From Oscillospiraceae bacterium (GTDB lineage Bacteria; Bacillota; Clostridia; Oscillospirales; Ruminococcaceae), in assembly GCA_017847875.1 (NCBI GenBank), contig JAGASN010000009.1, positions 1 to 41,603 of the forward strand: a DNA stretch of 41,603 nucleotides, read 5' to 3'. Made by a program: the position numbers and the translations under genes. Positions 16,208 to 23,244 of this stretch are shown piece after piece. The notes under the pieces are model-generated. The model was not told the DNA's origin. It worked only from the letters and a program-made list of their open reading frames with translations, and made no database searches. Position 1 is the first letter of the stretch. Every line of letters starts with the position of its first letter.

Positions 16208-17584
16208 TCAGAATACGATTTTTTCTTCGATATAGGAAACAAGTTCGCTGATGGGCATTCTTACCTGTTCCATGGAATCACGGTCACGAACGGTTACGCA
16301 GCCGTCGGTTTCGGATTCAAAGTCATAGGTGATGCAGAAGGGAGTTCCGATTTCGTCTTCGCGGCGATAACGTTTGCCGATGGAGCCGGATTCATCATAA
16401 TCGACCATAAAGTGTTTTGCAAGGTCATCGTGAACTTTGAGTGCGCCTTCGCTGAGTTTTTTGGAAAGAGGAAGAACGGCGGCTTTGAAAGGAGCAAGAG
16501 CCGGATGGAGATGGAGAACAGTACGGACGTCTTTGTCGCCGACGGGTTCTTCGTCATAAGCATCGCAAAGGAAAGCAAGGGTTACGCGGTCTGCACCGAG
16601 AGAAGGTTCAACAACGTAGGGAATATATCTTTCGTTGGTTTCGGGATCAAAATAGTCAAGGGTCTGTCCGCAGAATTTGCTGTGCTGGGAAAGGTCATAG
16701 TTGGTTCTGTCCGCAACGCCCCAAAGTTCGCCCCAGCCGAAGGGGAAGAGGAACTCAAAGTCGGTGGTTCCGACAGAATAGAAGGAAAGTTCTTCCGGAG
16801 AATGGTCGCGGCGGCGAAGGTTTTCTTTGTTCATGCCAAGGCGGAGAAGCCAGTTTTCGCAATAATCTTTCCAGTATGCGAACCAGTCGAGGTCGGTGCC
16901 GGGTTTGCAGAAGAATTCGAGTTCCATCTGTTCGAATTCACGGGTACGGAAGGTGAAGTTTCCGGGAGTGATTTCGTTACGGAAGGATTTACCGACCTGT
17001 GCAACGCCGAAGGGGATTTTTTTACGGGTGGTTCTCTGAACGTTTTCAAAGTTTACGAAAATTCCCTGTGCGGTTTCGGGACGGAGATAGATCTGGCTCT
17101 TTGCGTCCTCGGTTACGCCCTGGAAAGTTTTGAACATAAGGTTGAAGGAACGGATATCGGTGAAATCATGTGCGCCGCAGTTGGGGCAGACAACGTTCTT
17201 TTCATCGACGAATGCACGCATTTTGTCGAATTCCCAGCCTTCGGGAGAAATTCCGGTCTGGTCTTCGATAAGTTTATCAGCTCTGTGGCGGGTTTTGCAG
17301 GCTTTGCAGTCCATAAGAGGATCGGAGAAGCCGCCTACATGACCGGAAGCTACCCAAACCTGGGGGTTCATAAGGATCGCAGCGTCAAGACCTACGTTAT
17401 AGGGGCTTTCCTGAACGAATGCTTTCCACCAAGCGCGTTTTACGTTGTTTTTAAATTCAACACCGAGAGGGCCGTAGTCCCAGGTGTTGGAAAGACCGCC
17501 GTAAATTTCAGAACCTGCGTAAACAAAGCCGCGGCCTTTGCAAAGTGCGACGATTTTTTCCATTGTTTTTTCGGTTGCCAACAT
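16208..17584 (-). CDS. glyS: Glycyl-tRNA synthetase, single-chain class II type
   Basis: A 458-residue glycyl-tRNA synthetase of the homodimeric (eukaryote/archaea/Gram-positive) type rather than the alpha2-beta2 GlyQ/GlyS form. The N-terminal signature [20 protein letters not shown] is diagnostic. A zinc-type Cys pair region (DCKACKTRH and [11 protein letters not shown]) follows, with motif 2 [13 protein letters not shown], an RPETAQGIF segment and motif 3 GADRV. The anticodon-binding domain forms the C-terminal 110 residues. ATG at 17584 with GAGGAG upstream. No T-box is visible before it. Confidence 0.96.
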   Translation of the reverse strand: MLATEKTMEKIVALCKGRGFVYAGSEIYGGLSNTWDYGPLGVEFKNNVKRAWWKAFVQESPYNVGLDAAILMNPQVWVASGHVGGFSDPLMDCKACKTRHRADKLIEDQTGISPEGWEFDKMRAFVDEKNVVCPNCGAHDFTDIRSFNLMFKTFQGVTEDAKSQIYLRPETAQGIFVNFENVQRTTRKKIPFGVAQVGKSFRNEITPGNFTFRTREFEQMELEFFCKPGTDLDWFAYWKDYCENWLLRLGMNKENLRRRDHSPEELSFYSVGTTDFEFLFPFGWGELWGVADRTNYDLSQHSKFCGQTLDYFDPETNERYIPYVVEPSLGADRVTLAFLCDAYDEEPVGDKDVRTVLHLHPALAPFKAAVLPLSKKLSEGALKVHDDLAKHFMVDYDESGSIGKRYRREDEIGTPFCITYDFESETDGCVTVRDRDSMEQVRMPISELVSYIEEKIVF

Positions 17585-17859
17585 ATTTTAACACTCCTCA
17601 AAAAAGTAATGATTTGACATTTTGCCTTATTATATAAATATATTCTTTTAAAACGATAAAGTCAAGAGATTAAGTTTTTTTAATAAGGGAATCTGCTAAA
17701 ATTTAATGCCTTTTTCTTGACAAGCCCGCTTTTAAAGTATAATATTATATATTAGAAAATTATAGGCATAAAGCCTCCCATACTGAAATTATAAAGTAGG
17801 GCGGGGGCTTGCTCCCGCCGTGTTTTCATAAATCTTTTTAAAAGATGAGGGAATTAAAA
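17585..17859. promoter_or_regulatory. Divergent intergenic region glyS/yicC with yicC promoter and leader hairpins
   Basis: On the plus strand TTGACA (17717-17722) and TATAAT (17738-17743) are 15 bp apart; the spacing is short, but the hexamers are perfect. The yicC leader then has a small hairpin AGGC-ATAAA-GCCT (17763-17775) and a GC-rich hairpin GGCGGG...CCCGCC (17800-17819). The latter looks like a dispersed GC hairpin of Clostridia. No T-box or gene is seen here. Confidence 0.5.
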
Positions 17860-18738
17860 ATGATTAAAAGCATGACCGGTTACGGCGCCGCGGAAGAAAT
17901 CCTTAACGGAAGAAACATCCGCGTTGAGATAAAATCCGTAAACCACCGTTATTTTGAATATTCCGCAAGGGTTCCCCGTTCCTGCGGTTTTCTTGAAGAA
18001 AAATTAAAACGCCTTCTTTCCGGCGCGATAAGCCGCGGAAAAGTTGACGTCGGCGTTATGATTCAGACCGTTGAAGGAACCAACGAGGAAATCACAATCA
18101 ACAAAGAGGTTGCAAAAAGCTATATCGAAGCCCTTCGCTCCGTTAAGGACGAATTTGACCTTGTTGACGATCTTTCCCTTTCCGCTGTTGCAAAATTCCC
18201 GGACGTTTTCACCGTTGTAAAAGCACAGACCGACGAAGATGCGCTTTGGGCGGACGTTGAATCCGTTGCAAAAAAAGCCGTTGCCGCTTTTGTTGAAATG
18301 CGCGAGATTGAAGGCGAAAAAATGAAAGCGGACGTTCTTAACCGCGCCGCATACATTGAAGAAAAAGTCGGATTCATCGAAAAACGCAGTCCCGAAACCG
18401 TTAAGGAATACCGCGAACGCCTTTATAACAAAATGCTCGAAGTTCTTGAAGGAAAACAGATTGACGAAGCAAGAATTATTCAGGAAGCCGCAATTTACAG
18501 CGATAAGGTCGCCGTTGATGAAGAAACCGTTCGCCTCAGGAGCCACATTGCCCAGCTTCGCGAAATTGTTGAAATGAGCGAGCCGGTCGGCAGAAAACTC
18601 GATTTCCTTATCCAGGAAGTCAACCGCGAAATCAACACCACTGGAAGCAAATGTTCCGACGTTGAAATTGCTCAGGTTGTTGTTGACGTAAAATCCGAAA
18701 TTGAAAAAATCCGCGAACAGATCCAGAATATCGAATAA
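17860..18738 (+). CDS. yicC: YicC/YloC-family endoribonuclease
   Basis: A 292-residue YicC family protein; family members have been shown to be endoribonucleases acting in RNA turnover. The family start MIKSMTGYG is clear, followed by RNIRVEIKSVNHRYFEYSAR. The C-terminal half (DUF1732) has RLRSHIAQLREI, GRKLDFLIQEVNREINTTGSK and ends in the typical VVDVKSEIEKIREQIQNIE. I start it at the ATG at 17860 (GAGGGA 8 bases upstream) rather than the ATG at 17845. First gene of the conserved cluster yicC-remA-gmk-rpoZ-coaBC. Confidence 0.95.
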   Translation: MIKSMTGYGAAEEILNGRNIRVEIKSVNHRYFEYSARVPRSCGFLEEKLKRLLSGAISRGKVDVGVMIQTVEGTNEEITINKEVAKSYIEALRSVKDEFDLVDDLSLSAVAKFPDVFTVVKAQTDEDALWADVESVAKKAVAAFVEMREIEGEKMKADVLNRAAYIEEKVGFIEKRSPETVKEYRERLYNKMLEVLEGKQIDEARIIQEAAIYSDKVAVDEETVRLRSHIAQLREIVEMSEPVGRKLDFLIQEVNREINTTGSKCSDVEIAQVVVDVKSEIEKIREQIQNIE

Positions 18739-18756
18739 AACGGAGGCTTTTTTAAA

Positions 18757-19005
18757 ATGAAGCTCGTAAACATCGGTTTCGGAAACCTTATCAATGCGAA
18801 CCGCGTTATCGCAATGGTTTCGCCGGAATCCGCACCGATCAAGAGAATTATTACCGAAGCGCGCGAAAAGGGAACACTTATTGATGCTTCCTTCGGAAGA
18901 AAGACAAAAACCGTTCTTGTAATGGATTCCGGCCACGTTATCCTTTCGGGAATCCAGCCGGAAACAGTTGGCGCAAGAATGTCTGCGGAGGGTGAAGATG
19001 AATAA
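18757..19005 (+). CDS. remA: Extracellular matrix regulator RemA (DUF370)
   Basis: An 82-residue RemA homologue. In Bacillus, RemA is a DNA-binding, ring-forming activator of matrix and osmoprotection genes. Family signature: [28 protein letters not shown] in parts, then [23 protein letters not shown]. It lies between yicC and gmk exactly as in Bacillus. Its last 8 bases overlap the gmk start. ATG with GGAGG upstream. Confidence 0.95.
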   Translation: MKLVNIGFGNLINANRVIAMVSPESAPIKRIITEAREKGTLIDASFGRKTKTVLVMDSGHVILSGIQPETVGARMSAEGEDE

Positions 19006-19624
19006 AAGAGGAGTTCTTACAGTAATTTCCGGTCCTTCCGGCGTCGGAAAAGGAACGGTTATAAACCGCCTTTTTGAAATTGAGGATAATCTTTATTTTT
19101 CCGTTTCCGCAACAACAAGAAAACCGAGACCCGGCGAAATCGACGGAGTTCATTACAGCTTCAAAACCCGCGAGGAATTTGAGCACGATATTGAAACCGG
19201 AGAAATGCTTGAATATGCGGTTTTTAACGGAAACTATTACGGAACGCCGAAAAGCGCCGTTGAACAAAGGCTTTCCGAAGGAAAAGACGTTGTTCTCGAT
19301 ATCGAAATCCAGGGCGCAAGAAACGTAAAAAAAATGATGCCGGAAGCGGCTCTTATCTATCTTCTTCCGCCGAGCATCGAAGAACTTAAACGCAGACTTG
19401 TCGGCAGAAACACCGAAGACGCGGAAACCGTTGCCGGAAGACTGCATACCGCGCGTATCGAACTTAACGAAGCGCCGGAGCTTTATGATTATTTTATAGT
19501 CAATGATTTGGTGGAAAACGCCGCCATAAAAATAAAAGATATTATCGAGGGCGAACGCTGCAGCAAAAGCGCAATGCAGGAAGTCCTTAAACAAATTTTA
19601 GAGGAGGCAGAAAACCTTGCTTAA
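18998..19624 (+). CDS. gmk: Guanylate kinase
   Basis: Guanylate kinase, 208 residues, converts GMP to GDP with ATP. P-loop [10 protein letters not shown] near residues 9-18, GMP-binding [17 protein letters not shown] and the [13 protein letters not shown] segment are present. I choose the ATG at 18998 (protein begins [12 protein letters not shown]), which has GGAGGGTGA upstream and overlaps remA by 8 bases; the longer frame from 18968 lies inside remA. It overlaps rpoZ by 8 bases, so the four genes are tightly coupled. Confidence 0.96.
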   Translation: MNKRGVLTVISGPSGVGKGTVINRLFEIEDNLYFSVSATTRKPRPGEIDGVHYSFKTREEFEHDIETGEMLEYAVFNGNYYGTPKSAVEQRLSEGKDVVLDIEIQGARNVKKMMPEAALIYLLPPSIEELKRRLVGRNTEDAETVAGRLHTARIELNEAPELYDYFIVNDLVENAAIKIKDIIEGERCSKSAMQEVLKQILEEAENLA

Positions 19625-19823
19625 CCCGAACGATACCTACAATCTCAACCAGCTCAACAGCCCCTATGCAAACGTAATTGCTATCGCAAAACGCGCACGC
19701 AAAATCAGCGAAGACGCTGAAGAAAACCACGAAATTATCTCCGAAAAACCCCTTAAACTCGCAATTGCGGAATTTACAGCAGACAAATATCGCGTTAACA
19801 AAGTCAACGTGGAGGAAGACTGA
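19617..19823 (+). CDS. rpoZ: RNA polymerase omega subunit
   Basis: A 68-residue omega subunit that aids assembly and stability of RNA polymerase. The family pattern is SPYANVIAIAKRAR followed by KPLKLAIAEF. The start is TTG at 19617 with AGAGGAGG upstream, within the last codons of gmk. The gene order gmk-rpoZ-coaBC is conserved in Firmicutes. Only one base separates its stop from the coaBC start. Confidence 0.93.
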   Translation: MLNPNDTYNLNQLNSPYANVIAIAKRARKISEDAEENHEIISEKPLKLAIAEFTADKYRVNKVNVEED

Positions 19824-19824
19824 T

Positions 19825-21015
19825 ATGCCCGAAAAGAAGAATCTTCTTCTTGGGGTTTCCGGCGGAATCGCGGCTTATAAAGTCTGCGAAATCGCTTCAT
19901 ATTTTACAAAAAAAGGCGTCAACGTAAACGTCGTTATGACGGAACATGCCGCCGAATTTGTTGCACCTCTCACTTTTGAAGCGCTTACAAAGAACCACGT
20001 CTATACCTCGCTTTTCGACGGAAAAGGAAACGATCCTGTTGCCCACGTCAACCTCGGAAGGACCGCCGATGCGGTTCTTATTGCTCCGGCAACGGCGAAT
20101 ATCATCGCAAAACTTGCAAACGGAATTGCTGACGATATGGTTTCAACAACCGTGCTCGCCGCTTCCTGCAAAAAGATAATTGCTCCCGCAATGTTTACCG
20201 GAATGCTCGAAAATCCGGCAACACAGCGAAATCTTGAGCAGCTTCGCAAAGACGGTTGGGAAATTATCGAATCCGAAAGCGGAAGACTTGCCTGCGGTGC
20301 AGTCGGAAGCGGAAGACTTGCGGAAATTCCGGAGCTTATTTCCGCCGTTGAGGAAGCTCTTTTTGCGAATGAGCAGCTTTTGGGAAAACGCGTGCTCATA
20401 ACCGCAGGAGCAACCCGCGAAAGCCTTGACCCGGTGCGTTTTATAACTAACCGTTCCAGCGGAAAAATGGGCTATGCCCTTGCAAAAATTGCAAAAACAA
20501 TGGGCGCGGAAGTTACCCTTATCAGCGGAAAGACAGAAATTCGTCCGCCTCACGGCGTGAGCACCGTTTTTGTGGAATCTGCGGAGGATATGTATAACGC
20601 GGTTACCGAAAGAGCTGCCTGCGCTGATATCATAGTGATGTCTGCGGCGGTTGCGGATTATACTCCCGCGGAATATTCCGACCAGAAAATCAAAAAATCA
20701 GAAGGCGACAACACCCTTGTGCTCAAGCGCACAAAGGATATTCTTTCGAGCATAGGAAGAACAAAGCCTTCCGGCCAGGTTGTTGTCGGTTTTTCAATGG
20801 AAACCGAAAATCTGCTTGAAAACAGCCGCAAAAAGCTTCTTATCAAGAACGCGGATATGATAGTTGCAAACTCCATTGCTTCCGAAAATACCGGTTTCGG
20901 CGTTGATACAAACGCCGCGGTGCTCATTACAAAAACCGGTGAGCACGAAACCGGACTTATGAGCAAGGAGGAACTTGCTGAGGTTATTCTTAAAAAAGCG
21001 GCAGAATTGCTTTAA
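19825..21015 (+). CDS. coaBC: CoaBC, bifunctional phosphopantothenoylcysteine synthetase/decarboxylase
   Basis: A 396-residue fusion for coenzyme A synthesis. CoaC (N-terminal flavoprotein decarboxylase): SGGIAAYK FMN loop, catalytic His in VAHVNLGR, and flap Cys in RLACGAVGSGR. CoaB (C-terminal synthetase): ITAGATRESLDPVRFITN followed by RSSGKMG, AAVADYTP and KIKKSEG. Oddity: the CoaC motif PXMNXXMW reads PAMFTGML, so the Asn (E. coli Asn125 equivalent) is Phe and the last position is Leu. CoaC activity may be reduced or the pocket rebuilt. I start at the ATG at 19825 (GGAGGAAGACTGAT upstream); the longer frame overlaps rpoZ. In many Firmicutes priA follows; here a terminator does. Confidence 0.93.
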   Translation: MPEKKNLLLGVSGGIAAYKVCEIASYFTKKGVNVNVVMTEHAAEFVAPLTFEALTKNHVYTSLFDGKGNDPVAHVNLGRTADAVLIAPATANIIAKLANGIADDMVSTTVLAASCKKIIAPAMFTGMLENPATQRNLEQLRKDGWEIIESESGRLACGAVGSGRLAEIPELISAVEEALFANEQLLGKRVLITAGATRESLDPVRFITNRSSGKMGYALAKIAKTMGAEVTLISGKTEIRPPHGVSTVFVESAEDMYNAVTERAACADIIVMSAAVADYTPAEYSDQKIKKSEGDNTLVLKRTKDILSSIGRTKPSGQVVVGFSMETENLLENSRKKLLIKNADMIVANSIASENTGFGVDTNAAVLITKTGEHETGLMSKEELAEVILKKAAELL

Positions 21016-21020
21016 CAAAA

Positions 21021-21047
21021 AAAGACGGCGGTGCCGTCTTTTTTTAT
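21021..21047 (+). terminator. Terminator of the yicC-coaBC operon
   Basis: AGACGGC (21023-21029) pairs with GCCGTCT (21033-21039) and is followed by a long T run. Confidence 0.9.
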
Positions 21048-21102
21048 CTGAAAATTAACAGAATTTTTATAAAAAATATAAATTTTCCAAACAAAATCCG
21101 AA

Positions 21103-21108
21103 TATAAT
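21103..21108 (+). promoter_or_regulatory. -10 element of the HD-domain gene
   Basis: TATAAT about 42 bases before the TTG start. No clear -35 hexamer at the right distance. Confidence 0.45.
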
Positions 21109-21150
21109 TACAATCGGTGCTTTACTGTTATATGAAAGAAGGTGTTACAC

Positions 21151-21810
21151 TTGGTAACTTATGAAATGGTTAAAAATGACCCCACAATCAAAGTTTATAT
21201 TCAAAAAGCCGGAGAAGCTCTTAAGGCAATGGGTTTTTCCGAACACAGTTTTGCCCACGTCTGTCTTGTTGCGGAAAAAGCCGCATATATAATGGAAACT
21301 CTGGGCTATTCCGAAAGGGAAGTTGAACTTGTTAAAATTGCCGGATATCTCCACGATATCGGAAACGTTGTCAACAGAAGCGACCATTCCCAAAGCGGTG
21401 CCATTATGGCTTTCAGAATCCTCGACAGAATGGGAATGGATCCGGCGGAAATTTCCGATATTATAATGGCGATCGGAAACCACGACGAAGGAACCGGAAA
21501 ACCCATCAGCCCCATGGCGGCGGCTCTTATTATTGCGGATAAATCCGACGTCAGAAGAAGCCGTGTCCAGAACGACAACGAAGAAACTTTCGACGCCCAT
21601 GATAAGGTAAACTATTCCGTTAAAAAAGCGGAACTTAAAATCAACGAAAACAAGACCCTTATAAAACTCAAGCTTTCCGTTGATACCCGCTATGGCTCCG
21701 TTATGGATTATTTCCGAATCTTTATGGACAGAATGGTTCTTTGCAAAACCGCCGCGGAAAAGCTCGGTCTTGAATTCAAGCTTATGATAAACGAACAACA
21801 GCTTGTATAA
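21151..21810 (+). CDS. HD-domain phosphohydrolase
   Basis: A 219-residue HD-superfamily protein. Metal ligands follow the HD pattern: His in SFAHVCLVAEKA, the HD pair in GYLHDIGNV, His-Asp in GNHDEG and the late Asp in IIADKSD. The C-terminal part (VDTRYGSVMDYFRIFMDRM) is typical of a clostridial HD family of about this length. Possible substrates are nucleotides or signalling nucleotides; none can be named. I place the start at TTG 21151 because GAAGGTG lies 6 bases upstream; GTG at 21142 overlaps that RBS. Monocistronic. Confidence 0.82.
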   Translation: MVTYEMVKNDPTIKVYIQKAGEALKAMGFSEHSFAHVCLVAEKAAYIMETLGYSEREVELVKIAGYLHDIGNVVNRSDHSQSGAIMAFRILDRMGMDPAEISDIIMAIGNHDEGTGKPISPMAAALIIADKSDVRRSRVQNDNEETFDAHDKVNYSVKKAELKINENKTLIKLKLSVDTRYGSVMDYFRIFMDRMVLCKTAAEKLGLEFKLMINEQQLV

Positions 21811-21815
21811 CGTAA

Positions 21816-21850
21816 AAAAATCCCTCCGGATTTCCGGAGGGATTTTTTAT
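21816..21850. terminator. Bidirectional terminator
   Basis: A 12-bp stem (21819-21830 with 21833-21844) with a T run after it and an A run before it, between the HD gene and the convergent DUF2812 gene. Confidence 0.88.
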
Positions 21851-22386
21851 TCGAAAATATTATGTTCCTTTTTTAAAGCTTTGATTTTTTTGTTGATTCC
21901 GGAAAGACCGGCAAAAATCAAAACCGCGCAGGCAACGTTAATAAACGGGGCCCAAAGAAAATGCGGAGCGTTGAATCCTAAATTTACAAAATTCATAAAG
22001 GCTACGGAAATATTAAGGATTCCAATCGGAAGAAGCAGCTTTTTTACAAGAATAAGGTGGTTCATCTTAGATTCAATATCGGAAAAAATCTCGAAAGGAC
22101 CTTCGGAGGTCTTTTTGCGGAAATATACCCAGTTCAGATAGCTTGCAACCTGTTCCGCGCCGGTTTCTTCCATAAAACGTATATATTGTTCGCTTTCCGG
22201 GTGGTTGGGGTTATGTTCAAGAAGCTGAATTTTGAAAGAATATTCGCCGGGTTCGCAAGGTTCAAAAGAATAGCGGCAGAAGGAATAATCAACAAGGGCA
22301 AGGCCTTTTGCGGCCATTTCGTTAAGCCATTTTTCCTCTTTTTCATATTCCCATGCCCAGAAGAATTTTTTGATAACTTTTCTCAT
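21847..22386 (-). CDS. DUF2812-domain membrane protein
   Basis: A 179-residue DUF2812 protein. The N-terminal soluble domain has the family pattern (WAWEYEKEEKWLNEMAAKGLAL, EPGEYSFKIQLL and an YLNWVYFRKK segment); two membrane helices follow (LLLPIGILNISVAFMNFVNL and FINVACAVLIFAGLSG). Such proteins are usually encoded after a PadR regulator, as here, with a 4-base overlap (ATGA). The soluble domain is thought to act with the regulator as a sensor or membrane adaptor, but no mechanism is established. Confidence 0.85.
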   Translation of the reverse strand: MRKVIKKFFWAWEYEKEEKWLNEMAAKGLALVDYSFCRYSFEPCEPGEYSFKIQLLEHNPNHPESEQYIRFMEETGAEQVASYLNWVYFRKKTSEGPFEIFSDIESKMNHLILVKKLLLPIGILNISVAFMNFVNLGFNAPHFLWAPFINVACAVLIFAGLSGINKKIKALKKEHNIFE

Positions 22387-22700
22387 TTGTTCCAGCCTCC
22401 AGTCAGTTTTTCTCCGTTTTCAACAAGTTCCTTAAGGCGTTCGATTTCAGAAAGAACCGCTTTTTTTCCGTTTTCGGTAATGACGTATTCCTTTTTTCTG
22501 TCGCCGGAATCTCCGGGAACGGATGTTATCCAGCCTTTTTCAAGAAGGGTGTTTATTGCGCCGTAAAGAGTTCCCGCGGCAAGTTTAACTCTTCCGTTTG
22601 AAAGTTTTTCCGCGTTCTGCATAATTCCGTAGCCATGAAGCGGTTCGTTAAGAGAAAGCAAAATGTAAAAAACCGCTTCGGTAAGGGCAATGTTTTCCAT
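22383..22700 (-). CDS. PadR-family transcriptional regulator
   Basis: A 105-residue winged-helix repressor of the PadR family. Pattern: TEAVFYILLSLNEPLHGYGIM (first helices), then RVKLAAGTLYGAINTLLEKGWI (recognition helix and wing), then DRKKEYVITENGKK. The start is the ATG at 22700 behind AAAGGAG; the longer frame to 22865 would read through the promoter. It is cotranscribed with DUF2812. The promoter contains two identical-pattern dyads (see operator), so autorepression is likely. Ligand unknown. Confidence 0.9.
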   Translation of the reverse strand: MENIALTEAVFYILLSLNEPLHGYGIMQNAEKLSNGRVKLAAGTLYGAINTLLEKGWITSVPGDSGDRKKEYVITENGKKAVLSEIERLKELVENGEKLTGGWNK

Positions 22701-22735
22701 TAATATATCTCCTTTCGGTATATCTTTTGCCGTTA

Positions 22736-22781
22736 TATCGGCTGACGATATAATTATATCGCCCGCCGATACATTTGTCAA
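22736..22781 (-). promoter_or_regulatory. PadR-DUF2812 promoter with twin operators
   Basis: On the minus strand TTGACA (22776-22781) and TATAAT (22753-22758) are 17 bp apart. Two copies of the dyad TATCG-N5-CGATA lie at 22736-22750 and 22757-22771, centres 21 bp apart (two helical turns), bracketing the -10. The region between forms a perfect 16-bp palindrome. Probable PadR binding sites. Confidence 0.75.
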
Positions 22782-23077
22782 TAGTTTTTTTGCAAAAAAA
22801 ATCCCTCCGGATTTTGGGAGTACTTTGTAAAGAAGTAATTCTTCTTTTTTAGAAGGGGTAATCATAACCGAGCTGAAAAAGTAAAATGAAAACCGCCGTC
22901 GGCCTGAACGACGGCGGCTTTGAAATCGAAAACACCATTCTTTCGGTGGTGCGTTTTGTCCCCTTTGCTAAGGGGACAGCGTTTGCGGGAGCAAACAGCA
23001 GGGGATAGAAAAACTTTTCTTTCAGGTGCAACCCGGTTTCTTTTGGTTACAAAAGAAATGGGGTTGTATTTATTTAA

Positions 23078-23135
23078 GGAATCCCTCCGTCATCGCTTCA
23101 CGATGCCACCTCCCTTTGACAAGGGAGGCTTTTTC
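23078..23135 (+). repeat. Small intergenic repeat, subfamily 1, copy A
   Basis: Starts AATCCCTCC, has an internal hairpin CATCG-CTTCA-CGATG and ends with CCTCCCTT-TGAC-AAGGGAGG. The same ends recur in copies B, C and D. Read from the glgP side (minus), the CCCTTGTCAAAGGG hairpin comes first. Confidence 0.7.
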
Positions 23136-23190
23136 TGATTTATAGATTTTATGGTACAAAATCCGATGTTTACAAAATCTTTGGATAAAA

Positions 23191-23223
23191 AACAGAGGCA
23201 TTTCTTTACGAAGTGCCTCTGTT
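23191..23223 (-). terminator. glgP terminator
   Basis: AACAGAGGCA (23191-23200) pairs with TGCCTCTGTT (23214-23223). On the minus strand a T run follows. It lies about 20 bases past the glgP stop. Confidence 0.85.
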
Positions 23224-23244
23224 CCAAAGTTTTTTTTGATTAAT

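Larger units (their letters stand above)
22782..23244. other. Intergenic region between PadR and glgP
   Basis: No credible gene. It holds a GC-rich hairpin CCGCCGTCG...CGACGGCGG (22893-22917), a TGTCCCC...GGGGACA hairpin (about 22957-22979), repeat copy A (23078-23135) and the glgP terminator (23191-23223). Confidence 0.6.

Noticed and set aside
17585..17844. Possible T-box for glyS
   Set aside because: No GGTGGNACCGCG-type motif or terminator on the glyS strand. The same holds for the trpS and asnS upstream regions.
19678..19824. N-terminal extension of coaBC by 49 residues
   Set aside because: It lies inside rpoZ in another frame; the ATG at 19825 begins the FMN-binding domain and has an RBS.
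22701..22865. N-terminal extension of the PadR protein by 55 residues
   Set aside because: The segment contains the consensus promoter and operators; the ATG at 22700 has a strong RBS.
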